From Chrysogorgia sp. JL179-B06 (Eukaryota > Cnidaria > Anthozoa > Scleralcyonacea > Chrysogorgiidae), in contig JAYKKM010000500.1 of NCBI GenBank assembly GCA_035772405.1, positions 447,501 through 511,500 of the forward strand: DNA of 64,000 bases, in the 5' to 3' direction. The notes beneath the pieces were generated by a model, which searched no databases, had not been told where the DNA came from, and saw only the letters and a program-made list of their open reading frames with translations. A program made the translations under genes and the position numbers. Each line of letters starts with the position of its first letter. Position 1 is the stretch's first letter. Of the stretch, positions 49,805 to 57,641 are shown one piece after another.

Positions 49805-50224
49805 TCAACGAGCTAGCACCCATACCGCTATTCCACTACCCAAACCTAGCGCGCTAACAAACAACAATTGGTAATCCTTCATCTCCGCACTCGGTTGATA
49901 GTAATCCGCAATCTTCGGGCTCTCAGTGAACACTCGTCCGCTGTACCGTATGGTCATTACGCTTCTAAGTTCTTCCAACGCGTGGTTTGTGTCATTGATG
50001 TCAGCATTAGCATCTGAGAGCTGTTGTCGCAAGCGCTGAATCTGGTCTTCTTTAGCGACTTCATTCTCATACCACACTTCTTTCGCACTGGCTAGCTGTT
50101 CCAACGCATGGTTGTGTCTTTTCATCTCAGCTTCATAGCCTGAGTGGTTAAACTTTGAAAACATAAAGCCAGCGCCTGCAAAAGCCACTACATTAAATAT
50201 CCCTCCAGCCACAACACTCGCCAT
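49805..50224 (-). CDS. Two-ended membrane protein with coiled coil, 139 aa
   Basis: It has an N-terminal hydrophobic segment (residues about 3-22, VVAGGIFNVVAFAGAGFMF) and a C-terminal one (about 117-137, LLFVSALGLGSGIAVWVLA). Between them is a heptad-like helix rich in Glu, Gln and Leu (about 35-95). This looks like a small virion or host-membrane protein; I do not recognise a family. The ATG at 50224 lies 4 bp below the stop of the next gene. Confidence 0.78.
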   Translation of the reverse strand: MASVVAGGIFNVVAFAGAGFMFSKFNHSGYEAEMKRHNHALEQLASAKEVWYENEVAKEDQIQRLRQQLSDANADINDTNHALEELRSVMTIRYSGRVFTESPKIADYYQPSAEMKDYQLLFVSALGLGSGIAVWVLAR

Positions 50225-50228
50225 TAAC

Positions 50229-50465
50229 TTACGTTGATTTGAATGGGTCTGTCGGTATCCACTTTTTCGATTGCACCCACTTTACTAGCAGCGTTCCTGC
50301 ACCAACAGCTGCAGCAAGTTTCACTGTACCTTTCACTGTCTCTGGTGTTCCCAATGGCTCTCCCAAAGCCTTTTTAGAAATCATACTCTCTACCACAGCG
50401 CCAGTCGTAACAAGTAGCGCATCATACAATTCATTCATGAGTTCTTTTCGATCGATCGCAGTCAT
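50229..50465 (-). CDS. Small membrane-associated protein, 78 aa
   Basis: The start at ATG 50465 is preceded by GTATAT and is preferred to an upstream TTG. It has a mid/C-terminal hydrophobic helix (KLAAAVGAGTLLVKWVQ) and an amphipathic N-terminal half (ELMNELYDALLVTTGAVVESM). It could insert in a membrane or bind one. Unrecognised family. Part of the minus-strand block. Confidence 0.7.
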   Translation of the reverse strand: MTAIDRKELMNELYDALLVTTGAVVESMISKKALGEPLGTPETVKGTVKLAAAVGAGTLLVKWVQSKKWIPTDPFKST

Positions 50466-50488
50466 ATATACATTGTCGTGTGTTTTGT

Positions 50489-50824
50489 TCAAGAATCAAA
50501 TGTGTCTAACGCTGGACGACGAGTTTTGTGGTTCTCTGACGCAGGTGTTGGTACAGTACTCACAGGTTCTTTTTCACTGCTAATCGTGTACCATAGCGAA
50601 GCACCAGCAATGATAACACCAAGTGTTCCAACAATGTAGCCATAGCTCCACTCACCACCCTGTTCTTCGTTGACTATCATTTCACGCATTTTCTTTTCTT
50701 TCGCAGCTTTCGATATCTCAGCCAACTTCTTACCAGCAGCGACGCGCTTTGGGTCCTTCACCTTAACACTTTTCACATCAGCCGTGATCTTCGCTTCAAC
50801 AGCCGTCTGTGAGTCCTCAACCAT
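50489..50824 (-). CDS. Single-span membrane protein, 111 aa
   Basis: The N-terminal 55 residues are Lys/Ala/Glu-rich and probably helical. One membrane segment (YIVGTLGVIIAGASLWYTI, about residues 62-80) is followed by a polar Pro/Ser-rich tail. First gene of the minus-strand block, starting at ATG 50824 opposite the plus-strand gene at 50958. Its tail lies upstream of the start of the next gene. Function unknown. Confidence 0.75.
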   Translation of the reverse strand: MVEDSQTAVEAKITADVKSVKVKDPKRVAAGKKLAEISKAAKEKKMREMIVNEEQGGEWSYGYIVGTLGVIIAGASLWYTISSEKEPVSTVPTPASENHKTRRPALDTFDS

Positions 50825-50957
50825 CTAATACACTATCACGTGTTATCTTACTCACAGTTGACCTCACAGGTATCTCACAGATGACCTCACAGGTATCTCA
50901 CAGTTCCAAACCAAACGCACTAAAAAAAATTAGGATTTTTTCTGGGAGTATAACATA
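50825..50957. promoter_or_regulatory. Divergent intergenic region with tandem repeats
   Basis: It separates the two outward-facing blocks. TGACCTCACAGGTATCTCAC occurs twice in tandem (about 50852-50898), followed by an A-run, then TTAGGATTTTTT just before the plus-strand ATG. This is the most likely site for a bidirectional promoter and operator. No transcription data can be inferred. Confidence 0.55.
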
Positions 50958-51728
50958 ATGACTCAAGTCCAAGACATCGCAGAAGAGATGACTCAAGACC
51001 AAGCCCGCCAAGAAGAGGAGATCGACGCAATACGGAGAACGTCCTTTGTCGATGCGTCTACTCCACAAGGCGCCTCTGGACCCGACGTCTTAAAAGAGTA
51101 CTCGCAAGTCTTCAAGTTGTGCGACCCCGATCGTAAAAAAGAAGAGGTGTCAAGACAATTTGGCACCCAGATTCTCTATACAAAGTTCGCTCATGAGGCT
51201 TGGGTCGGGCTTGATGAAGTTAGAGCCAACAGGATGGTTAACGAACTAGCCAAGATGATCCCTGTGTGGTGTTACTCACCATTCAAACGTCTTACGTTAG
51301 CAAGTAGCCACTACTTGAGCAACCCTTGCGAGTCCGCCGCTACACTACTCGGTAGCTACCTCGAAGTGTTCTTGGCGACCCTTCTATGGAAACCATGCTC
51401 AACCAAAGCCAAAGCGTGGCTAGAGCTCGCCGCAAACTGTGACGTCAACGTTTGTAGGGTGGGGTGTAATGAAATAGTGGGTGCGGGCGATATTATGAGT
51501 CACATACTCTCACACACTCACCTGGATTTCGCGCACGGCGGCGCGTCGTACAATTGTTACCCATGTGGTGTGGTTACCAACAACCCAATGCATCGCTCAA
51601 GACACGAGAGCTCGAGGTCTCATCTTAAAAACTTAGAGCTTCAGCGGATATTCAACAACGAACAACAGTTGCCGCAACAGGAGAGAACATTTCTCTGGAG
51701 GTATAGTAATCATGAAGAAACTCGGTAA
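50958..51728 (+). CDS. Uncharacterised zinc-finger-like protein, 256 aa
   Basis: An acidic N-terminus (residues 1-30, DIAEEMTQDQARQEEEID) precedes a helical middle region without known homology. In the C-terminal third two Cys/His clusters look like variant C2H2 fingers: CDVNVCRVGCNEI...HILSHTH and CYPCGVVTN...HRSRHESSRSH. A nucleic-acid or protein-binding role is plausible. The last 17 bp overlap the start of the thymidine kinase gene, so the two are likely expressed together. Confidence 0.78.
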   Translation: MTQVQDIAEEMTQDQARQEEEIDAIRRTSFVDASTPQGASGPDVLKEYSQVFKLCDPDRKKEEVSRQFGTQILYTKFAHEAWVGLDEVRANRMVNELAKMIPVWCYSPFKRLTLASSHYLSNPCESAATLLGSYLEVFLATLLWKPCSTKAKAWLELAANCDVNVCRVGCNEIVGAGDIMSHILSHTHLDFAHGGASYNCYPCGVVTNNPMHRSRHESSRSHLKNLELQRIFNNEQQLPQQERTFLWRYSNHEETR

Positions 51729-52284
51729 ACTAGAAATCGTGATTGGTCCCATGTTTGCAGGAAAAACAACAGAGACTCTCCGCAGGTTAATCACGTTAAG
51801 TAAATCAGGGCTCAAAGTCCTTTACATGAACAACACAGGCGACACTAGGCGAACTGACCACGCGTTCTCCACACATCGTCAGACCATTGTTGTTGGATCA
51901 GACAGTTTACCTGCGAAGTTAATCACCAACCTCCCGAGTTCTTCCGAGATAGCTGACTATGACGTCATTGGCATTGATGAGGGCCATTGGTACTCTGATC
52001 TACTCCCAGTTACTCGCGAATATGTCAAAGCCGGCATTCACGTCATTATTTGTGGTCTCATAGCGACAGAGCGTTTAAAAAGAATTGGTGAGCTCGACAC
52101 ACTCTTCCCAATGGCAGACGACATCACATTTCTAAAAGCGTATTGCGTCGTTTGTCGCAACACTTACGGAACAACTGTTGAGGCGCCATTCAATTGGAGA
52201 TACAACCCAGGACCATCATTCGTTGGTGGTGCTGAGCAATATCGCGCAGTGTGCAGACGTCATCATCCTTCCACACAAAATTAA
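51712..52284 (+). CDS. TK: Thymidine kinase, TK1 (type II) family
   Basis: Phosphorylates thymidine (and probably deoxyuridine) with ATP, feeding dTTP synthesis. At 190 residues it has family-typical length. Residues 12-20 form the P-loop (GPMFAGKTT). DEG at 89-91 corresponds to the catalytic DEGQF motif. The structural zinc ligands appear as C145, C148, C181 and H184. GGAEQYRAVC (172-181) matches the substrate lasso end (GGA.KY..VCR) of the family. It overlaps the preceding gene. A dNTP-salvage gene supports replication in non-dividing cells, as in poxviruses and other large DNA viruses. It is not part of the core Polinton gene set as I know it. Confidence 0.93.
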   Translation: MKKLGKLEIVIGPMFAGKTTETLRRLITLSKSGLKVLYMNNTGDTRRTDHAFSTHRQTIVVGSDSLPAKLITNLPSSSEIADYDVIGIDEGHWYSDLLPVTREYVKAGIHVIICGLIATERLKRIGELDTLFPMADDITFLKAYCVVCRNTYGTTVEAPFNWRYNPGPSFVGGAEQYRAVCRRHHPSTQN

Positions 52285-52521
52285 GGGTGTTCTCGAATAC
52301 CCCACTTTTTTAAATTTAGACATTGGTCACATGAAGCGTCCAATGTCTCATAGAAACATTTTTTCACACAGTGGTCAGAAGGTTTGTGAAATAAAGAGAG
52401 AAAGTTTCGCAGATATTTTTTACTGAGTTAAAAACGTCTTTAAAAAACGCTAGAGCAGTTGTCACTTCAGACGTCGTCTCAACAACGAGAACGAGCGCTA
52501 ATTCGACTCATTACTCGCTGT
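52285..52521. other. Convergent intergenic region
   Basis: Between the TK stop and the stop of the BRO-nuclease. A 31-codon frame (ATG about 52331, ending ADIFY) is possible but unsupported. TTTAAAAAACGC and an A/T-rich stretch could hold 3'-end signals. Confidence 0.4.
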
Positions 52522-53289
52522 CTAAAAAGTCTCTTTACAATAGTGTCTCTCGTGGTTACTCAACGCTGATTTATTTTTAAATTTACGAAAACACTGAGAG
52601 CACTGAAACCCAATGTCAAAGAAATATTTTATTATCGTAGTAATAGCGTCGTCGTACGAGTCACACAAGAGTGTTAGATAACCAGCGGACTTGTATCTGA
52701 GTAGCAGAGAGTCTTGCTCTTTGGACGTCTTACCTGTGCCACCTGGGTTCTTGAACTCAATCACGAGTCCGCTATGCTGTCGGTTTGCGTTGGCAATAAT
52801 CAAGTCAGGCGTTCCACGTTGGTAACCTTTTTTCCACGAATTTATTCTTTTACTCGAAGTGTCTTGATTCTCACCACAAGCGGCTATCAAAATAGCTTCT
52901 GGATAGTATTTCCTAAGAAAACCAACAACTTTCGTGTGAAGGTCGAACTCAGTGATCATTTTAAACTGATTGTGTTTGAGACCGACGTCAGCTAAACCCT
53001 TTCTAATGCTTGGTAAGACTTCTGTGTGCACCCACCTTCCAAAGTGTTTCGCACGCTCCATTTTACTCGAGAACGTCAATGAGTAGACCCCAAGTTCGTT
53101 GATAAACGAGGCCTGTTCCATCTTCATTTTACAGTCAGGTTCGACGTGGTCGTGAACCGCATCTTTTGGTCGAGCATAACCTAGAGCGCTCGCGACTTCT
53201 TTTGCTTTGAACCATATATCACCGTTGTGATTAACCGTTGTGATTTGGTGACCATCGAAATCGAATAGTTGGAGTACCGCGGAAGTCAT
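52522..53289 (-). CDS. BRO-N / VRR-NUC-like nuclease / zinc-finger fusion, 255 aa
   Basis: The start at ATG 53289 follows GACTATATAGCG. Residues about 5-97 match the BRO family N-terminal domain (GDIWFKAKEVASALGY...INELGVYSL...FGRWVHTEVLPSIRK), a DNA-binding module common in large DNA viruses and phages. Residues about 120-222 have the layout of a VRR-NUC type PD-(D/E)xK nuclease: RGTPDLII (D162), VIEFK (E178, K180), and KTSKEQ with Q192. The C-terminus is one C2H2-type finger (C230, C233, H246, H249). The likely role is structure-specific DNA cleavage in replication or recombination, or action on host DNA; this is inference. It is the last gene of the second minus-strand block. Confidence 0.85.
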   Translation of the reverse strand: MTSAVLQLFDFDGHQITTVNHNGDIWFKAKEVASALGYARPKDAVHDHVEPDCKMKMEQASFINELGVYSLTFSSKMERAKHFGRWVHTEVLPSIRKGLADVGLKHNQFKMITEFDLHTKVVGFLRKYYPEAILIAACGENQDTSSKRINSWKKGYQRGTPDLIIANANRQHSGLVIEFKNPGGTGKTSKEQDSLLLRYKSAGYLTLLCDSYDDAITTIIKYFFDIGFQCSQCFRKFKNKSALSNHERHYCKETF

Positions 53290-53465
53290 CGCTATATAGT
53301 CCTCCACGAGAAAAAACTACTCGATGTGGGCGTTAGGTTTTTTATAGATCTGGTTTGTTGTGTACCAATGCAGCAGGTGTGTTTTATTAGTCCTCAGTTT
53401 TCTACGTCGTCTGAAAAAGTTTCTAACGTTACGAACCAGTTTTCTAAGCCAACCCATTACATAAC

Positions 53466-53672
53466 TTAAGTCACGTCTCCTACCACTCCCACAGTGTCTG
53501 ATTCTGGTAGCATAATAGGTTTGCCGTAAGTCTTTTTAGACCTCATACCAATCTCGGCGTGGAGCTCGAGAGTTATATCACCGCGGCCAAATGACCCACC
53601 AGCTTTGAACATGTGATCAGTCGTCTTATTTATCTTATATATTTCATGAGGTCTCGAAATACATGCTCCCAT
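53466..53672 (-). CDS. Small protein with N-myristoylation motif, 68 aa
   Basis: It begins MGACISRP. Gly2 with Ser6 fits the N-myristoyltransferase consensus and Cys4 could be palmitoylated, so membrane anchoring is likely. The rest (FKAGGSFGRGDITLELHAEIG) looks like a short beta-rich domain. Family unknown. Lipid-anchored small proteins are common in enveloped or internally membraned viruses; that link is inference. It is separated from the fibre-like gene by 93 bp that hold a possible 20-codon frame. Confidence 0.7.
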   Translation of the reverse strand: MGACISRPHEIYKINKTTDHMFKAGGSFGRGDITLELHAEIGMRSKKTYGKPIMLPESDTVGVVGDVT

Positions 53673-53765
53673 TTACTTTACACCATATTCCTTCATCATT
53701 TCTCCACCCGTGACTATGATGTCTCGGTTTGTCATGTAACCACTCACAATTTTCACACCGTAGAA

Positions 53766-54623
53766 TTATATCAACGATGGGTATGCATAAGGTGCGAGTG
53801 GTATTCTTGGTCGGTGTATTCCAAAAATTGTTCCGTAGGGTGTGCCTATCTTTTTCATATTAGCTACGAAGTCTGAATCGGTTGACTTGATGTTGTTGAC
53901 CCTGACATGTGAATTGCTCATTTGCCAGTGTATCGATATCATGTGCATTTTACTTATGTCAACGCCACTCGGAATAGTGCATATGCTCTCCATTGCTGGG
54001 ATGCTACCACCATACGCGAGTCCATTAGTCATACCAGTCTTGTACCCTATGAACTTATCCCACTGACCGTCGTCGTTTGATATAATTGTCTCCCAATTTG
54101 ATCCAGTGGTGCGAGTAGGTAACCTCACCACAACAAAAATAGAGAGATCACACCATTGCATACTGGGGCAGTTAAAGTGAAGGCCTGACTCAAGTGGGAG
54201 TGGTGTTAACACAGGGGATAGAAAACTTTGGCTTACACTGCTGATGCCAACAACAGGACCATAGGTTGGGTTGTTTTGCACTAATTTACTTGTTTCACCA
54301 ATAGCTTTCACTTTGTTTGAACCATTGGTGTGAAATTCCACGTTTTTCAAAGCGTGTGTGCTAACGTTGAAGTCGAGCACAACGTTATAGGACTGACTCT
54401 TGAGGAAACCTGATAGCAATTGCTCTAGAGCTCTTTTATTGATAGCGTCTGAGTCATCGACTGGGTCTGCCACGTTTTTTATCGCCGAGCCTTGCATGTC
54501 TATTATTCCAGACATCCTTCCGCCGGTTGCGCTTAATTTGGGATCTTCGTCCAGATGCCTTTTCGTTCTCTTTAGTATTTTATCGTGAGGGTCGTCAGAC
54601 TCATACCCATAGTTTAGACTCAT
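53766..54623 (-). CDS. Fibre/receptor-binding-like virion protein, 285 aa
   Basis: Residues 35-65 (GGRMSGIIDMQGSAIKNVADP, then VDDSDAINKRALEQLL) match the motif that precedes trimeric fibre shafts in many phage and viral tail-fibre proteins. The C-terminal region (about 80-285) is beta-rich and could be a lectin-like knob (GSNWETIISNDDGQWDKFIGYK...). The N-terminal residues MSLNYGYESDD are shared with the probable minor virion protein at 56845. By analogy with adenovirus fibres, a common N-terminal tag could dock both to the same capsid site. It is 2 bp from the preceding gene's stop. The role in host attachment is inferred. Confidence 0.7.
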   Translation of the reverse strand: MSLNYGYESDDPHDKILKRTKRHLDEDPKLSATGGRMSGIIDMQGSAIKNVADPVDDSDAINKRALEQLLSGFLKSQSYNVVLDFNVSTHALKNVEFHTNGSNKVKAIGETSKLVQNNPTYGPVVGISSVSQSFLSPVLTPLPLESGLHFNCPSMQWCDLSIFVVVRLPTRTTGSNWETIISNDDGQWDKFIGYKTGMTNGLAYGGSIPAMESICTIPSGVDISKMHMISIHWQMSNSHVRVNNIKSTDSDFVANMKKIGTPYGTIFGIHRPRIPLAPYAYPSLI

Positions 54624-54625
54624 TA

Positions 54626-56110
54626 CTACTTCAAGGTGTATTTGGTTAGCAGATAGCCAGATACCGCTGAGAACCCTAACACTATCGCCAGCGTTGTCGT
54701 GTCTGACTTACTTGTGGCCACTGCTTTTCTCATGGGAAGTGGTGCCGCACTTTCTTGGTAAACTTTTTTAGCCACGAGATTAGTTGGCGCCGTCACATTT
54801 TCTTGGTGAGCTTTTTTCTTCACGGTTGTTGGCACTACTAATGAGTGAGTCACCACATTTTCTTGGTGGACTTTTTTAGCCGTAATTGTTGGTGTTGTTG
54901 CATTCAAGCTAGTGTTCACCCCAAATTTCATGGACTCTGTAGCAACCTTTAATAAGTTGTTGTACCCAGCGATTTTATTCTTGAGGATCACTAGATTACT
55001 TGGCATTAACCATGTGCTTGGCGACACTGCAAGATTTTGAACAACGTTGGTGTCTCTAATCGATTTATTCATGTTGAGAATCCATGTCGATACGTCATAG
55101 TTGACAACACTGTCAGAAAACAACTTGCGGAATTCTTGTTGGGTCTCTAGACTTCCTGCAGAACCACCAACGACTGATACACGTGTTCTCGCTTGCGCAC
55201 CAAGTGTGGAGTACACAAAGGCTTCTATGCTTTGGTTTAGATATTGCAGCCCAATGTTGGTAAAACCGTCTGACAATCGCGCGACGTATCGTTTGTAGTC
55301 GTTATGGGTGTCGTTGAGTGTGTAGACTCTGGTTTCACCTGTTGTACCATCGCTCAAGACTTTATTCTGGTAGTAGTGCCTTCTAGGAATCTTGGAAATC
55401 TTACCATACAATTCGGAAGCGTTAAATTCTCTACTTATTGATTTCATGGTCTCACCACCTTCCATTCTTCTGAGAAGTCTCCTAATGGTGAAGTACAAAT
55501 GAAATCTCATCACACTTGTGACCACAGGGTGGACTTCTTGTGACGCTGATAAATGTTGCAACGACACTCCACAACAGAAACTCGCACAATACGTCGCAAA
55601 CACAACACGATAGTAAGATTCGTTGTCATCCCACTCTGATTTTGTCTTTGACGTGGTGACTCGCAAGGTTGGTAGCTTCGACATGAAGTAGCTATTTTGG
55701 TTAACAAAGACTTTGAAGTTATTCACTGGATAATTTAACACGTTTTCTGTTGGGTAACCATCCCAAAGTCCCCAATGGTTTTTATGACCTTTTGGCAGTG
55801 GTTGGATAGTTCCACCGCCTTGCCATATTATTGGGAACTTACTATTGTGTAGCCACTTGCACATGTTTTTATCATTTTTGAAGGTTGTGCTGGTTATGTC
55901 TGTGCTAAGGATGTCGTTGTTTCTGAAATATATGTCAACACCTAGAATCTTACCGTCTTGTGAAATATTTGGATAGAACTCGAATTTGCTTAAAGTGGCG
56001 TGGGGGTACTTTTTGATGAGGTCTGCCTTCGCGTCGTGTGTAGCCTTTGATGTGTTAGCCATCGCACGTTTGTAGTACTTTCCATAGTAGTCGTGAAGGG
56101 CTTTCTGCAT
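54626..56110 (-). CDS. Large uncharacterised virion-type protein with C-terminal anchor, 494 aa
   Basis: The start at ATG 56110 follows TATATTATAT and is preferred to an in-frame ATG ten codons upstream that would overlap the divergent gene. The body (to about residue 400) has no family I recognise. It is followed by three imperfect repeats of a lysine-histidine word (KKVHQENV, KKKAHQENV, KKVYQESA) and one C-terminal membrane segment (TTLAIVLGFSAVSGYLLTKY). Being first in a block with the fibre-like gene suggests a structural role. No protease-type catalytic motif is evident. Confidence 0.72.
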   Translation of the reverse strand: MQKALHDYYGKYYKRAMANTSKATHDAKADLIKKYPHATLSKFEFYPNISQDGKILGVDIYFRNNDILSTDITSTTFKNDKNMCKWLHNSKFPIIWQGGGTIQPLPKGHKNHWGLWDGYPTENVLNYPVNNFKVFVNQNSYFMSKLPTLRVTTSKTKSEWDDNESYYRVVFATYCASFCCGVSLQHLSASQEVHPVVTSVMRFHLYFTIRRLLRRMEGGETMKSISREFNASELYGKISKIPRRHYYQNKVLSDGTTGETRVYTLNDTHNDYKRYVARLSDGFTNIGLQYLNQSIEAFVYSTLGAQARTRVSVVGGSAGSLETQQEFRKLFSDSVVNYDVSTWILNMNKSIRDTNVVQNLAVSPSTWLMPSNLVILKNKIAGYNNLLKVATESMKFGVNTSLNATTPTITAKKVHQENVVTHSLVVPTTVKKKAHQENVTAPTNLVAKKVYQESAAPLPMRKAVATSKSDTTTLAIVLGFSAVSGYLLTKYTLK

Positions 56111-56154
56111 ATATAATATACCATATGTTACACATAACACATGCTACATTATAT
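56111..56154. promoter_or_regulatory. 44-bp divergent promoter candidate
   Basis: It separates two divergent genes. Both start codons are preceded by the same word, ATTATATATG read on each strand. The stretch is almost all A and T. A TATA-like core driving both directions is likely; no experimental basis. Confidence 0.55.
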
Positions 56155-56829
56155 ATGGTTAGGGTTGTAGTATTGATTAGAGGTCCAACGGAAACTGTGG
56201 ATTTACCAGAGGCACTTTTGACGTTTGGTTCAGATCCTCACTTACTAGTGAAAAAAGCGACCATCTTTTGGGACTACGTTAATGTGGAGACTGGCGTGAA
56301 TGATGAAATAAGCTACAACAGCAACAAACACGTTTTTGAGTCTGGGTACCACACTTTTAAAATGATCGCCGACGAATTGAGAGGATTAGGGGCTATCGAG
56401 CTAGTAGCCAACAAACACAATTCAAAGTGCGCGATAAAAACTGACCAACAATTAGAGTTGTTTAAATTTGGAGAGCTGTTAGGGTTCAACGATAACACAA
56501 CGATAACCACTAGTGGTTTGGTCAGCCCTAACGTTGTGAACGTTAACAAAGGGTTGAAGTACGTACAAGTGGGTTGTAGCATTGTGAACAGACCTGAGAA
56601 TATTGTTAATGGTAGCAAAAGCGAGGTTATCGTCGAGCTACCATTGACCACCACCCAACCACTGAAGAGCTCCGTTCAACACTTCTTCAACATTGAGTCG
56701 AAGGTGTCGATAGACAAAGGCGCTTTTACGCAGCTGGTGTTTAATGTGACTGACCAAGATGGTATAGTGGTGTCAACGTTGGTGACATATTGTTGGATTT
56801 GTATGCGACGCTTGAGTAGCTGGCGTTAA
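56155..56829 (+). CDS. Probable minor virion protein, paralogue 1 (C-terminal frameshift)
   Basis: It starts at ATG 56155 (MVRVVVLIRGPTETVDL), preferred to an ATG ten codons upstream. It is paralogous to the next gene: both have a KKATIFWDY/KTATVFWSY strand, a LGF segment, GLKYVQVGC/GLKYVEVSC, IVELPL/ITTLPV and NIESKVSI/YVESKVRI, all beta-rich. This fits a jelly-roll-like minor capsid or cement protein, but that is inference. The last 15 or so codons differ from the paralogue, while the next frame encodes GDILLDLYATLE, matching its end (GAVLLELYIV). A single-base indel near 56775 is therefore likely. Confidence 0.72.
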   Translation: MVRVVVLIRGPTETVDLPEALLTFGSDPHLLVKKATIFWDYVNVETGVNDEISYNSNKHVFESGYHTFKMIADELRGLGAIELVANKHNSKCAIKTDQQLELFKFGELLGFNDNTTITTSGLVSPNVVNVNKGLKYVQVGCSIVNRPENIVNGSKSEVIVELPLTTTQPLKSSVQHFFNIESKVSIDKGAFTQLVFNVTDQDGIVVSTLVTYCWICMRRLSSWR

Positions 56830-56844
56830 ACGCACGCTAAAGTA

Positions 56845-57636
56845 ATGAGTCTAAACTATGGGTTCGACTCTGGTGGTTACACTGAAAAGCGACGTACACA
56901 CAACAACCCTCAAAAGTTGACGGTGCTTATTGAAGGTGTGGAGAAAGTTGTAACTTTTGACTACAGTGTAGTAGCCACACACGATAACCCACACATTGTA
57001 GTCAAGACGGCCACTGTGTTTTGGAGCTATGATAATGTGGTGAGTAATGCCGATATTCGATTCTTAAATATTAGAACAGGAAGACCAGCGCCAATGTTCA
57101 CGGCAACTCGATTGGGTGGGGGCTACTACGACTTCGACGCGTTGGTTAGAGCTATACGACACGCGCTCAGGGTGGTTGATGTGGGCTTTGTGGTGGAGAA
57201 GCTGATGGCCACAGGTAAAAGTAGGGTCAGAGCTTGGCCTATGAGGCTTGGCAACGCCACCGCATATGAACTTAGGCTAGGTGACATTGGGCTTTTGCTT
57301 GGTTTCGCGAAGGACGCGGGAATTACGTTAGACGCTAAGTGGCACGACAGTCCAAACAAGATTGACATGAACAGAGGTCTGAAGTATGTAGAGGTCTCGT
57401 GCGATGCTGTTGAGACGGAGAGCAATGTGGGCACTGATGGGAATCGTAGTGATGTGATCACAACATTGCCAGTGCCCACCGAGCAGTCTCTAGATGGGGG
57501 GATACAACGTTATGCGTATGTTGAGTCCAAGGTGAGAATTAAAAAAGGTATTTACTCAAGTATGACGTTTCGTGTCAAACCAAACAACGGTGACGCTGAC
57601 GTCGGCGCGGTGCTATTGGAACTGTATATTGTGTGA
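56845..57636 (+). CDS. Probable minor virion protein, paralogue 2 (263 aa)
   Basis: A longer paralogue of the preceding gene. Its first 30 residues (MSLNYGFDSGG...) are an extension absent from paralogue 1 and match the N-terminus of the fibre-like protein at 54623. The next 230 residues are beta-rich (VVKTATVFWSYDNVV, GLKYVEVSCDAV, YAYVESKVRIKKG). A penton or minor capsid role, anchoring or capping at the virion surface, is a reasonable guess. It ends 5 bp before the integrase ATG. Confidence 0.72.
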   Translation: MSLNYGFDSGGYTEKRRTHNNPQKLTVLIEGVEKVVTFDYSVVATHDNPHIVVKTATVFWSYDNVVSNADIRFLNIRTGRPAPMFTATRLGGGYYDFDALVRAIRHALRVVDVGFVVEKLMATGKSRVRAWPMRLGNATAYELRLGDIGLLLGFAKDAGITLDAKWHDSPNKIDMNRGLKYVEVSCDAVETESNVGTDGNRSDVITTLPVPTEQSLDGGIQRYAYVESKVRIKKGIYSSMTFRVKPNNGDADVGAVLLELYIV

Positions 57637-57641
57637 ATTAT

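Noticed and set aside
53673..53765. 20-codon frame (MTNRDIIVTGGEMMKEYGVK) after the fibre-like gene
   Set aside because: Too short to support alone; it may be a decayed C-terminal extension of the fibre gene or a real mini-gene, but there is no evidence either way.
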